Source of the DNA: Gemmatimonadota bacterium
GTDB lineage: Bacteria; Gemmatimonadota; Gemmatimonadetes; Gemmatimonadales; GWC2-71-9
DNA length: 33,855 nucleotides
NCBI GenBank assembly: GCA_003222205.1
Contig: QHVC01000002.1
Location: 1 to 33,855 of the forward strand
Direction: 5' to 3'
In this document: positions 1-8,827 of the stretch, one piece after another
How the letters are laid out: each line of letters opens with the position of its first letter
Position numbering within the stretch: position 1 is the first letter of the stretch
The notes under the pieces: model-generated
Seen by the model: only the letters and a program-made list of their open reading frames with translations
Told to the model about the DNA's origin: nothing
The model's database searches: none
Translations under genes and position numbers: made by a program

Positions 1-1719
1 CGGATGAACCGCAGCGTAGTACGGGCCGAAATCGTTCCAGATCCTCGCAACGAGCTCCGCCGGGAGCTCGCGGAGCAGCATGCGGTCCCAATGCTTTAGA
101 TCGTCGATCTGAAGGACGATACTCGGGGGAGCTCCTGTACTGTCGGGAGCGAACACGGAGGGAGGAAACACGTAGAGACCTCGGTAAGCAACGTCCTTCA
201 TCTCCAGCCACTGATTATTTTCGTACACACTCTGGGGCCCCCGGCCGCCGATGGCGGGAATCACGGGTTCGCCATCGCGGTACCATCTGACGCCTTGGAC
301 GTCTCCTTTGAACTCGAGCTTCGCGCGCCCGGCATAGCCGGTGAGGGCGGCAGAGAATACCCGGCCGAAGAGGCTGCTGCCTTTCTCGCCGACCCGTGGA
401 TGCACATCGATGACGACAGCGGGAACGCTGAAGTCGCCGACATACTCGCCCCAGTCGTGATACTGGGCGAATTCGGTGTAGCGCTGCTCCTCACTTAACC
501 CCGCCCGCCGCTCCCGAGCTCTCCGATCATGCGCAACCTCGTTCTCATGCTGCTTCAGAGCGATCCATTGAGAGAGGTTGGTCGTCGTAGTGAGTTGAAA
601 ATCGCCGTAGCGGAGTTCTGAGAACTTCTCGTAGGCGTTTATGTCAGCCGTGTCCGCAATCGATCTCACGAGCGACAACGTATAGGCAGGGCCGCGGAGC
701 ACCGGAAGGAGGCGGCCTTCCGGCACGGAGACGCGCGGCAACGTGTCAGCGGCGCGACTCAGGAGGGGCGCGAGACGGCTGGCAATGATGGACCCCGACA
801 CACCCGGCCCACCGTTCTGGGAAAAATCTCCGAAGGTGTTGATGGCCACGACGTCGCCGGCTGTGTTGAGGAGAGGGCCACCGGAGTTTCCGTGATTGAT
901 GTTTACGTCCGAAATGATCGCCCGCTCCCGAACCCCGCTTACGATGCCCGAGGTGACTGTCGATTGCTGGTTGAGCGGGAACCCGATTGCGATCACGCGC
1001 TCGCCAGGCACGACCGTGGCCCCGGTGGAGTCTGGCTGGGCGAGGTGCAGGCGGGGGCACCCCCCGCAGAGAGCCAAATCGAACCTGAGGAGAGCGAGGT
1101 CTGCATCGTGGTCTTGCGCGACCACCTGAGCTCGCACGCGCGTTGCAGAGTCGAGAACAACGCTGACCTGCTCGGCGCGATCGACCACATGTTCGTTGGT
1201 GACCACGAGACCGCCGAGCGTATCGAGGAGGAACCCGGTTCCGTGGACCAGGTCAGCGTCGATGCGAACGACGGCTCGTTTGACCCTCTCGTATACGGCG
1301 ATCTCCGGGGCGATTTGACGGCTAGTCGTGACCGGGCTAACGGGGACTGAGTCGATTTGCGCGTTGGCGTTGCTCAGCTCGATGTGTGTGGTCTTACCGC
1401 GTTCTACGACCACAGGGACTACCCAGCGGAACGTGAGTCCACCGAGAATAGCAGGTGCGACGCTCCGTAATGCGTAGGTCCCGGACGCGACCGGAGAACT
1501 CACCCGCCCATCGAGTCCAGTACGTAATGGTGTGCGTACCGTGGTGTCGGATTTCAGCAGCAACTCAAGTCCGTATAGCGGAACTGGTCGGACCTGCAGC
1601 TCGTCGGCGACCAACGCAACGAGGACTTCGACGCTCCCCCTCCTGGCCGGCTGCTGCGCTGAGATTCGTGTGGCGATGAGCACGAGCAGGGCGAGAGACG
1701 TTAGGCGTGCAGAGGGCAT
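1..1719 (-). CDS. Secreted trypsin-like (HtrA/DegP-type) serine protease with N-terminal beta-sandwich-like domain; C-terminus runs off the left edge
   Basis: Own minus-strand translation from ATG at 1719 is open for 573 codons to base 1. Signal peptide MPSARLTSLALLVLIATRISAQQ. Catalytic motifs GTGFLLD..VVTNEHVV (His), DHDADLALLRF (Asp), NHGNSGGPLLN (Ser). RBS-like ggaagg/aggagg upstream. Missing from the ORF track because it has no stop in the window. Confidence 0.88.
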   Translation of the reverse strand, partial: MPSARLTSLALLVLIATRISAQQPARRGSVEVLVALVADELQVRPVPLYGLELLLKSDTTVRTPLRTGLDGRVSSPVASGTYALRSVAPAILGGLTFRWVVPVVVERGKTTHIELSNANAQIDSVPVSPVTTSRQIAPEIAVYERVKRAVVRIDADLVHGTGFLLDTLGGLVVTNEHVVDRAEQVSVVLDSATRVRAQVVAQDHDADLALLRFDLALCGGCPRLHLAQPDSTGATVVPGERVIAIGFPLNQQSTVTSGIVSGVRERAIISDVNINHGNSGGPLLNTAGDVVAINTFGDFSQNGGPGVSGSIIASRLAPLLSRAADTLPRVSVPEGRLLPVLRGPAYTLSLVRSIADTADINAYEKFSELRYGDFQLTTTTNLSQWIALKQHENEVAHDRRARERRAGLSEEQRYTEFAQYHDWGEYVGDFSVPAVVIDVHPRVGEKGSSLFGRVFSAALTGYAGRAKLEFKGDVQGVRWYRDGEPVIPAIGGRGPQSVYENNQWLEMKDVAYRGLYVFPPSVFAPDSTGAPPSIVLQIDDLKHWDRMLLRELPAELVARIWNDFGPYYAAVHP

Positions 1720-1818
1720 GGTGGCCCTCCTTCCTCAGGGTACAGCGGGCAGAACATGTGCACCTGGAGCAACCATTAATGATGCGGGTGTTAGGCACAC
1801 TCCGCCAGCATTCACCCG

Positions 1819-2979
1819 TCAACGCGCGATTAGCGCCAGCGCTGAATCCCGCACCGCGCGAAACCCCGCTTCTGACCGCTCGTTGTCCGCGTCGTTGGTG
1901 GTGTTGAACGCGGCGACCACCCCGCTCCCTGTCGCCGGGTTGATGTAGAAAAACGACCGGAACCCCGCCTGGTGCCCGGTGTGGCCGACGAACCGCGTTC
2001 CCCCACGCCGCAGAATGAAGAAGGACAGCCCAATTGAATCCGCCGGTGTCAGTTCGCCCGCCACCGGCTCCACGGCGAGATACCGCGCCCGCCACATCTC
2101 CTCGAGAGAACCGTGACCGAGTACGGCGTTGCCGGGTGAGGCGTTGCCGAGAAAGGCGAGGTAGCGGGCGAGGTCGCCCAGCGGCGCGTTCCAGCCGCCG
2201 TTGGGGATCGTGACGCCGGGATCGAAATCGCGACCGTTGGCGACCACGCTCACGCGGCCGGTGCTGTCCTTCGTCACGGTGTAGTTGTTGGACCGCGCCG
2301 CCGCGAGATGGTAGGGCGTGACGCCGAAGTAGCTGCGGGTGAGTCCGAGCGGTGTGAGGATGTTCTTCTGGACGTAGGTCTCCCAGGGATCGCCCGTGAT
2401 CTGCTCGATGATCCGCGCCAGGTAAATGAATCCCGGGTTGCTGTAGCTGTAGCGCGAGCCGGGCGCAAACAGGACTTCCTGGTACGGCATCATGGCGACG
2501 AGCTGCTCCCAGCGCGTCGGCTCGAACGGCTCCCACGGCTGTCCGCGAGTCCACGGCCATGTGGGCCCCTGGAAGCCCGCCGCGTGGGACAGCAGCATGC
2601 GGATCGTGATGTCGTCGACCGAGCCGAAGGAGTCGTGCACCTGCCGCAGCTCGGGGATCCACTTGGTGACGCGATCGTCGAGCGACAGGCGGCCGCGGTC
2701 GCGCAGCTGCAGGATGGCGATCGCCGTGAGCGTTTTGGTGATCGACGCCCAATGGTAGATGGTGGCGGTGTCGACGCGCTGGCCGAGGGCGCGGTCGGCG
2801 GCGCCGTACTCGTGATGAGCGGCGACCCGCCCGTTCGTCACGACCAGCACGCTGGCGCCGACGACGCTGTCGCCCGCGGCGTAGGCGTCGAAGGCTCGGG
2901 TGAAGGCGGGCCAACCCGCGGGACGCTGGACGGAGACCGCGAGAGCCAGGCACGTGAGGGTCTGGAGCATGGGGACCAA
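1819..2979 (-). CDS. Serine hydrolase, class C beta-lactamase/D-Ala-D-Ala carboxypeptidase-like family (Beta-lactamase PF00144 type)
   Basis: SxxK motif in HWASITKTLTAIAILQLRDRGRLSLDD; YSNPGFIYLARIIEQITG (YxN); HTGHQAGF near the C-terminus. Start could be Met at 2970. Confidence 0.88.
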   Translation of the reverse strand: MVPMLQTLTCLALAVSVQRPAGWPAFTRAFDAYAAGDSVVGASVLVVTNGRVAAHHEYGAADRALGQRVDTATIYHWASITKTLTAIAILQLRDRGRLSLDDRVTKWIPELRQVHDSFGSVDDITIRMLLSHAAGFQGPTWPWTRGQPWEPFEPTRWEQLVAMMPYQEVLFAPGSRYSYSNPGFIYLARIIEQITGDPWETYVQKNILTPLGLTRSYFGVTPYHLAAARSNNYTVTKDSTGRVSVVANGRDFDPGVTIPNGGWNAPLGDLARYLAFLGNASPGNAVLGHGSLEEMWRARYLAVEPVAGELTPADSIGLSFFILRRGGTRFVGHTGHQAGFRSFFYINPATGSGVVAAFNTTNDADNERSEAGFRAVRDSALALIAR

Positions 2980-2984
2980 ACATA

Positions 2985-3016
2985 CAGCGGGCAGGCCCGG
3001 TTGGACCTGCCCGCTG
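2985..3016 (-). terminator. Hairpin, terminator-like, downstream of the 3042..3512 gene
   Basis: Perfect 11-bp inverted repeat cagcgggcagg / cctgcccgctg with 10-nt loop; on the minus strand followed by tatgttt. Weak T tract. Confidence 0.5.
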
Positions 3017-3041
3017 CCTTCAGTATCCGTTACTCCGGACG

Positions 3042-3512
3042 TCAGTCCGTCGAATCCTTCTGGCTCTGCTGAATCTCCCGATTGGCGGTGCGCTGGGCGT
3101 CGCCGGCGTCCTTCGCCTTGACCCCGAGCGCCTGCAGCGTCTGGCCGATGCTCTTGCCGCTCTTCAGGCCGTCGAGAATCGCCTGGGTCGTGATGGCGGG
3201 ATTCTTGTCGCCCAGGTTCTTGGCCAGCACGTTCGCGGCGACGAACTGCCCGCGCGTGAGCTTGGGGTTGGCCGCTAGCGCCGTCTGATACGCGCTCTCG
3301 AGCATGTCGGGCGTCGTGCCGAGCTTATTGGCAATGCCCTTGAAGCTCATCGGGCGGGGCGTGTTGGGCGCCGTCGTCGGATGGCTCATGGTCGCCGGCC
3401 GGTGGCTGGTCGGCTTGGGGGTCTGGACGCGGCTCGCGTGCTGCGCGGCCAGGGCGGCCGCGGTGAGCAGCGTGGCGGCCAGGGTGGATGCGAGAATCCG
3501 TGTGACCTTCAT
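3042..3512 (-). CDS. Small secreted protein of unknown function
   Basis: MKVTRILASTLAATLLTAAALAAQHA signal peptide, then Pro/Thr-rich linker and a helical domain (GIANKLGTTPDMLESAYQTALAANPKLTRGQFVAANVLAKNLG). Start moved in from ORF 3042..3632. Confidence 0.7.
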   Translation of the reverse strand: MKVTRILASTLAATLLTAAALAAQHASRVQTPKPTSHRPATMSHPTTAPNTPRPMSFKGIANKLGTTPDMLESAYQTALAANPKLTRGQFVAANVLAKNLGDKNPAITTQAILDGLKSGKSIGQTLQALGVKAKDAGDAQRTANREIQQSQKDSTD

Positions 3513-3643
3513 GGGGCTTCCTCCGTCTCTAGGGAGCAGCCGGCGCGGGGCGCCGGCCACTGAGTTCATTACTAAGAACCGACCAGGCGCGGCGAGGTCA
3601 CAGAGCGTTTCGCTGCGAAACTTGGGGCCCATGAGGAGGAACG

Positions 3644-4477
3644 ATGGTGCGGAGGACGCTGGTGGTCGCGGTGTCGCTGTTTGGGACCGTCCGCAGCGCG
3701 GCGCAGACCCCCGTCGGCGCCGGCCTCACGGTGGGTGCGGCGCGGCTCTCCGATAAGCGCAGCGAGCGGGTGATGACGGGAGTGTTGCAAATCCGGCCGG
3801 CGCCGTGGCTGACGGTGTCGGCGATTCCCTCGGTGGTGCGGGTGGCGAACGACACGAGCGGAACGAGCGCGTCGAGCGGCGGGCTCGGCGACCTCCCCCT
3901 CGTCGCCGGCGCGGCGGTCACCCTGCCCGCGCGGTGGTCCCCGACCATCGGCGGAGCGCTCATCATGTCGCTCCCCACGGGGGACGCCGCGTGCGGGCTG
4001 GGCAGCGGCCAGACGACGTTCGGCATCGACGCCGGGGTGGGCATCGCGCCCACGGCGAACCTGCGGTTCTCGGCGGATGCGAGTCGTAACCTGTCCGGAC
4101 TCGCGGGCCAATCTTCGCTCACGCCGTCGCAGGCGACGGCCGTGCGGCTCGAGGCGGCGGCGGACGTCGCCCCACGCTGGACGATCGGCCTCTCCGTTGG
4201 CGCGGACGTCGGCAGCGGCGATTCGACCCAGGCGCTCACGCGGATCGCGGGAGCGGGGATCACTCACGCCATCGCTGGCGCCCTCGCCGTCACGGTGGAC
4301 GCGAGTCACGGCCTCACCACTGCGTCGCCCCGCTGGGTGGTCTCGGTCGGCCTGGGGACGGTGTTCTCAGGCATCTCCCCCGTCGCGCCCACGTCCCCCC
4401 TGCGCCGACTGCAGCGCAGCTTCGGGGGCGCGGCGGGCCGCAGCCGCGGGTCGGGCAAGGTCGGCGCCTGCGGGTAG
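3644..4477 (+). CDS. Predicted outer-membrane/transporter-like beta-barrel protein
   Basis: Signal-peptide-like MVRRTLVVAVSLFGTVRSAAQ; alternating amphipathic strands; SLPTGD and GLGSGQTTFGIDAG typical of porin-like exported proteins. Confidence 0.6.
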   Translation: MVRRTLVVAVSLFGTVRSAAQTPVGAGLTVGAARLSDKRSERVMTGVLQIRPAPWLTVSAIPSVVRVANDTSGTSASSGGLGDLPLVAGAAVTLPARWSPTIGGALIMSLPTGDAACGLGSGQTTFGIDAGVGIAPTANLRFSADASRNLSGLAGQSSLTPSQATAVRLEAAADVAPRWTIGLSVGADVGSGDSTQALTRIAGAGITHAIAGALAVTVDASHGLTTASPRWVVSVGLGTVFSGISPVAPTSPLRRLQRSFGGAAGRSRGSGKVGACG

Positions 4478-4500
4478 TCTGGCGCCCGCCGGACTCCGGT

Positions 4501-6303
4501 CTACGGGCTCACGACGTCGATCGTGACGTTCGACGGGTGCCGCGCCGTGCGATACACGCGGTGCGTCGCCGCGCGGTAATCCGCCGCCGTCGCCCTGAAG
4601 ATGTTGGGTACGAACGTCTGTGGGTTGCGGTCGTACAGCGGGAACCAGGTGCTCTGCACCTGCACCATGATGCGGTGGCCCTTCCTGAAGGTGTACGCCT
4701 GCTGGTGCAGGTCCACGGTGAACGGCGTCACCTGGTTCGCCGGGATCGGCTGCGGGTGCTCCCAGCTGTTGCGGTAGCGGCCGCGCATGACGTCGCCCGT
4801 CACCATCAGCTCGTAGCCGCCCATCCCTGGCCGGTCGGGGATGGTGTCCGGGTAGACGTCGATGAGCTTCACCACCCAGTCGGCGTCCGAGCCCGTCGTC
4901 GCCGCGAAGAGATGCGCGACCACGTTCCCCGCGACCGTCACGTCGGCGGTGAGCGGCGCCGTCTGCCACGTGAGCACGTCCGGCCGGCCGTCCACGAAGC
5001 GCTGATCCTCCGTCTCCCAGCGCCGCCAGCGGGACGGCGGAGAATACGTCCGCTCGACGGGGCGGGGTCGATACGGCACTGGATGCGCCGGATCCGACAC
5101 ATACTGGTCGGCGCCGGTAGCCGCTGTGGGTGGATCGAACGACAGGCCGCCGTTCTCGCGGAAAAAGAGGTGCTTCGTCTGGGCCGCCGCTGGCGGCCAG
5201 CGATCGAAGCTGCGCCACTCGTTCGTCCCGGCGTCGAACACCGTCGCCTCCGGGAATTTCCCGTCGCCCTCGCCCTTGAGCCAATACGCGAACCAGCGCG
5301 TCTGCAGCGCGCGGAAGTCCACGCCCGTGGGACGCCCGAATCGGATGTTGCCGAGGGCCGTGGCGGAATCCGCGAACCACTGCCCGTGGTACCAGGGACC
5401 CATCACCAGGAAGTTCACGCCCGCGGTGTCGGTCCTCTCGAGCGCCGCGTAGCTCGCGAGCGGCCCGTACTCGTCCTCCTGGTCCCACCAGCCGCCCACG
5501 GTGAGCGTCGGGACGGTCGTGTGGGTGAAGTAGCGGGGAAGGGAGCGCGCCCGCCACACGCTGTCGTAGGCGGGGTGCTCGGCGAAGTGGCGCCACGTGG
5601 GCCACTGCTCCGCGCCGACCGCCGCCGCCAACGCCCCCAGCGTCGGGAACGAGCGGTACCATTCGTACGTGTCGAAGCGCGCCGGCGATGGCGTCACGGA
5701 CAGGTCGGGCGACGCCTCCATCATCCATGAGTACTCGAGCCCGTAGCTCTGCCGGAACGCGCCCTGGTGGAAGAAATCGTCGCCCATCCAGGCGTCGCCC
5801 ATCGGCGCCTGGGGGCTGATCGCCTTGAGCGCCGGGTGGGCGCCGATCCCCGCCACCGCGGTGAGCCAGCCGGGATACGAGATGCCGAACACGCCGACCC
5901 GGCCGTTGTTGCCCGGCACGTTCTTCACGAGCCAGTCGATCGTGTCGTAGGTGTCGGTGCTCTCGTCGGTGCCCTGGGGGCCGGAGTGCGGGGGACGGTT
6001 CATGGCGAACGTGCCCTCGGACGTGAAGCGGCCGCGGATGTCCTGCGCAACGATGATCAGGCCGCTGAGGCCGAGGTAGCCGGCGTTGCGCGCCGCGCCG
6101 GCCGCGGCGCCGTCCGCGCCGTACGGCGTGCGGTCCATGAGGATGCCGAGGGACCCGGTCGTGCCCCGCGGCGCCACGATCACCGTGTGGAGCTTCACGC
6201 CGTCGCGCATCGGGATCATGGCTTCGGTGCGCGTGTACGCCGAGTCCTGCATGGGCTGCTGGGCGAGGGCGACGGTCAGCAGGACCAGTGAGGGTAGCAT
6301 CAT
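4501..6303 (-). CDS. CocE/NonD family alpha/beta hydrolase (X-Pro dipeptidyl-peptidase S15-like), exported
   Basis: MMLPSLVLLTVALAQQ signal; IPMRDGVKLHTVIVAP; nucleophile elbow GVFGISYPGW; PWYHGQW; C-terminal jelly-roll motifs (HLFAATTGSDADWVVKLIDVYPD, RKGHRIMVQVQSTWFPLYDRNPQT). Confidence 0.92.
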   Translation of the reverse strand: MMLPSLVLLTVALAQQPMQDSAYTRTEAMIPMRDGVKLHTVIVAPRGTTGSLGILMDRTPYGADGAAAGAARNAGYLGLSGLIIVAQDIRGRFTSEGTFAMNRPPHSGPQGTDESTDTYDTIDWLVKNVPGNNGRVGVFGISYPGWLTAVAGIGAHPALKAISPQAPMGDAWMGDDFFHQGAFRQSYGLEYSWMMEASPDLSVTPSPARFDTYEWYRSFPTLGALAAAVGAEQWPTWRHFAEHPAYDSVWRARSLPRYFTHTTVPTLTVGGWWDQEDEYGPLASYAALERTDTAGVNFLVMGPWYHGQWFADSATALGNIRFGRPTGVDFRALQTRWFAYWLKGEGDGKFPEATVFDAGTNEWRSFDRWPPAAAQTKHLFFRENGGLSFDPPTAATGADQYVSDPAHPVPYRPRPVERTYSPPSRWRRWETEDQRFVDGRPDVLTWQTAPLTADVTVAGNVVAHLFAATTGSDADWVVKLIDVYPDTIPDRPGMGGYELMVTGDVMRGRYRNSWEHPQPIPANQVTPFTVDLHQQAYTFRKGHRIMVQVQSTWFPLYDRNPQTFVPNIFRATAADYRAATHRVYRTARHPSNVTIDVVSP

Positions 6304-6381
6304 CGACTCCCGGAGAGCGCGGGGAGTCAGATTATACCGGTGGGACGGTGCGACAGTAAGCGCCCGATCGCCGCGCCTTCC

Positions 6382-6461
6382 CGTGCCCTGAAGGGCCGGC
6401 TCGGCGCTAGCATGCGTCCTTAAGGACGCCACAAAGTGCCGAGCCGGGGCTTCAGCCCACG
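6382..6461. repeat. REP/BIME-like nested palindrome
   Basis: 24-nt arms CGTGCCCTGAAGGGCCGGCTCGGC (6382..6405) and GCCGAGCCGGGGCTTCAGCCCACG (6438..6461) match 20/24 as an inverted repeat and flank a perfect 16-bp palindrome GCGTCCTTAAGGACGC (6414..6429). Confidence 0.75.
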
Positions 6462-6528
6462 GACTATGGCGCGCGGGCCCCGACCGCGCGAGCATTCACG
6501 GAGACCCGAGTGTGACGAGGAGACCGCG

Positions 6529-6837
6529 ATGATCGCTCGATTGTGGCACGGGGTGACGACGCGGCAGAACGCGGGCGCCTATGAAACCTTGCTCCGCAAC
6601 AAGGTCCTTCCCGGGATCCACCGGGTGTCGGGATACGGTGGCGCGTATCTCCTGAAGCGCACCGTCCCCGAAGGGGTCGAGTTCGTCACCGTTACGTTCT
6701 TCGAATCGCTCAACGCCGTGCGCGCGTTCGCGGGCTCCGACTACGAGCAGGCGGTGGTGCCGCCCGACGCACGGGCGCTGCTCCTGCGCTTCGACGAGCG
6801 CTCGGTTCACTACGAGATGGTGCTGGGGCCGGAATAA
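6529..6837 (+). CDS. Small dimeric alpha/beta-barrel, antibiotic biosynthesis monooxygenase-like protein
   Basis: MIARLWHGVTTRQNAGAYETLLRNKVLPGIHRVSGYGGAYLLKR...FVTVTFFESLNAVRAFAGSDYEQAVVPPDARALLLRFDERSVHYEMV; 102 aa. Confidence 0.7.
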   Translation: MIARLWHGVTTRQNAGAYETLLRNKVLPGIHRVSGYGGAYLLKRTVPEGVEFVTVTFFESLNAVRAFAGSDYEQAVVPPDARALLLRFDERSVHYEMVLGPE

Positions 6838-6838
6838 C

Positions 6839-6876
6839 GTTGCCGGTTGCCGGACGGCCGGTTGCCGGCAACCGGC
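6839..6876. repeat. Heptad tandem repeat ending in a 20-bp perfect palindrome between convergent genes
   Basis: GTTGCCG GTTGCCG GACGGCCG GTTGCCG; palindrome GCCGGTTGCCGGCAACCGGC at 6857..6876. Confidence 0.8.
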
Positions 6877-6892
6877 TCGGCGGCGGGGGAGG

Positions 6893-7774
6893 TTAGGGCG
6901 AACGCAGGGCGGCGGCGGGAGCCGGGCGGGTACGAAGGGCGCGCAGCGCCGTGTGCAGTCGCTGGGCCACGGGGCCGGGCTGCCCGCCACCGACCGGGCG
7001 CCCGTCCACGCGCACCACCGGCATCACGTCCGCCGAGGTGCTCGTCACGAACACCTCCTCGGCATTCGCCAGGTCTTTCGGCGTCACCGCGGTCTCGACC
7101 ACCGCCACGCCGAGTTGCTCCGCCTCCTCGAGCAAGATCTCGCGGGTGATGCCGGGGAGGATGTGGTGGTCCGCCGGATGGGTGCGCAGGGTGCCGCCCA
7201 ACACGGCAAACAGGTTGGCGCTCGCCCCTTCGGTGATCCGCCCGTCGCGCACGAACACGGCCTCGAACGCGTCGGCACGCACGGCCCGCTGTTTGGCGAG
7301 CACGTTGGGGAGCAGCTGGATCGACTTGATGTCGCAGCGGCCCCAGCGCTCGTCCGGCGTGGTCACCACGCTCGCGCCGCGCGCGCGTACGTCGTCGGGC
7401 GGAGTGAACGCGTTCGCCGCCAGATACACCGTGGGCGGAGTGCCGGCCGGGGGGAACTGGTGCGCGCGCGGTCCCGCGGCGCCCCGCGTGATCTGGAGGT
7501 AGACGAGGGCGTCGCCGCGTGTCAGGGCGTTGTCATCGAGCACCCGGCGCGCCGCCGCCAGCAGCGCGGCGTCGGTGAGCGCCGCGGGTCTGGCGAGCTC
7601 GAGCACGGCGAGCCCGCGTGCGAGCCGCCTCAAGTGCCGGTCGGCGGCGAACAACTCGCCCTCGGTTGCCCGAAACACTTCGTAGACGCCGTCACCGAAG
7701 AGAAAGCCGCGGTCGTCCACCGACACCGTGGCCTGCGCCTTGTCGATGAACGTGCCGTTGAAAAAGACGATCAT
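6893..7774 (-). CDS. Class IV aminotransferase, D-amino-acid transaminase-like
   Basis: FFNGTFIDKAQATVSVDDRGFLFGDGVYEVFRATEG; CDIKSIQLLPNVLAKQRA (PLP-Lys region); ITEGASANLFAV; VFVTSTSADVMPV. Confidence 0.88.
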   Translation of the reverse strand: MIVFFNGTFIDKAQATVSVDDRGFLFGDGVYEVFRATEGELFAADRHLRRLARGLAVLELARPAALTDAALLAAARRVLDDNALTRGDALVYLQITRGAAGPRAHQFPPAGTPPTVYLAANAFTPPDDVRARGASVVTTPDERWGRCDIKSIQLLPNVLAKQRAVRADAFEAVFVRDGRITEGASANLFAVLGGTLRTHPADHHILPGITREILLEEAEQLGVAVVETAVTPKDLANAEEVFVTSTSADVMPVVRVDGRPVGGGQPGPVAQRLHTALRALRTRPAPAAALRSP

Positions 7775-7780
7775 ACGGCA

Positions 7781-7812
7781 GGTGTCAGGGGTCGGGTGTC
7801 AGGTGTCAGGGG
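7781..7812. repeat. Heptad tandem repeat
   Basis: GGTGTCA GGGGTCG GGTGTCA GGTGTCA GGGG. Confidence 0.75.
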
Positions 7813-7813
7813 A

Positions 7814-8827
7814 CTAGGCAACCGTCCACGTCTGTCCGCTGCGGAGCAGGCCATCGAGGCTGGCCGGGTCGGTGCCGAGGCCTGCCGCGCGGGCCTGTGC
7901 GTGCACCTCGGCCTCGAAGGCGGGTGCAGGGTCGCAGTACAGGACGCCGAGGGCGACGGGGAACGCCGGCGGCTCGAGCCCGGTGAGCAGCTGGGCGAGG
8001 GCGCGGTTGCGCTCGTCGTGGACCAGGATGTCGGGCGCCGTGGCCGGGACCACCTCCAGCTCCAGCTTGCCCGGCACGAGCCGCAGCCCCTTGTCGCGGC
8101 TCTTCCCGAACAGCAGCGGCTTGCCGTGCTCCACGGGCAGCTGGGCCTCGGGGGCGATCTCCTTGGCGGTGAAGTTGTCGAAGACGCCGTCGTTGAACAC
8201 GACGCAGTTCTGGAACACTTCGACGAACGACGCGCCGCGGTGCGCGTGCGCCCGCTCGAGCACGCCGACCAGGTGCGCCATCGACGTGTCCACCGAACGC
8301 GCCACGAACCGCGCGCCGGCGCCGAGCGCGACCTGGCAGGCGGACACCGGGTTTTCGACCGAGCCGAGCGGCGTCGACGGCGAGCGGGTGCCGCGGCGCG
8401 ATGTCGGCGAGTACTGCCCCTTGGTGAGGCCGTAAATCTCGTTGTTGAAGAGCACGAGCTGCAGGTCCACATTGCGGCGCAGCACGTGCAGCAGGTGGTT
8501 GCCGCCGATCGACAGGGCATCGCCGTCGCCCGTCACCACCCAGACGTCGAGCTCGGGGTTGGCGAGCTTGATGCCGGTCGCGATCGTGGGCGCGCGGCCG
8601 TGAATCGTGTGGAAGCCGTACGTCGAGATGTAGTAGGGGAACCGTGCGGCGCAGCCGATCCCGGAGACGAACACCGTACGCTCGCGCGGCGCCCCGATGT
8701 CGGCGAGGGCCTTCTGCACGGCCTTGAGGATCGCGTAGTCGCCGCACCCCGGACACCAGCGCACCTCCTGGTCGGAGGCGTAATCCTTGGGCTGCAGCTC
8801 GCGGTCGGTGACGGTGACGACGGTCAT
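7814..8827 (-). CDS. korB: 2-oxoacid:ferredoxin oxidoreductase subunit beta
   Basis: VRWCPGCGDYAILKAVQ; FVSGIGCAARFPYYI; GRAPTIATGIKLANPELDVWVVTGDGDALSIGGNH (TPP motif); NNEIYGLTKGQYSPTS. Confidence 0.95.
   Translation of the reverse strand: MTVVTVTDRELQPKDYASDQEVRWCPGCGDYAILKAVQKALADIGAPRERTVFVSGIGCAARFPYYISTYGFHTIHGRAPTIATGIKLANPELDVWVVTGDGDALSIGGNHLLHVLRRNVDLQLVLFNNEIYGLTKGQYSPTSRRGTRSPSTPLGSVENPVSACQVALGAGARFVARSVDTSMAHLVGVLERAHAHRGASFVEVFQNCVVFNDGVFDNFTAKEIAPEAQLPVEHGKPLLFGKSRDKGLRLVPGKLELEVVPATAPDILVHDERNRALAQLLTGLEPPAFPVALGVLYCDPAPAFEAEVHAQARAAGLGTDPASLDGLLRSGQTWTVA

Noticed and set aside
1565-2983. 472-aa minus-strand ORF overlapping the beta-lactamase-like gene
   Set aside because: Shifted frame with Arg/His-rich translation; the 1819..2979 frame carries the catalytic motifs.
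7781-7812. CRISPR-like short repeats
   Set aside because: Unit is 7 nt with no spacers; no cas genes in the window.
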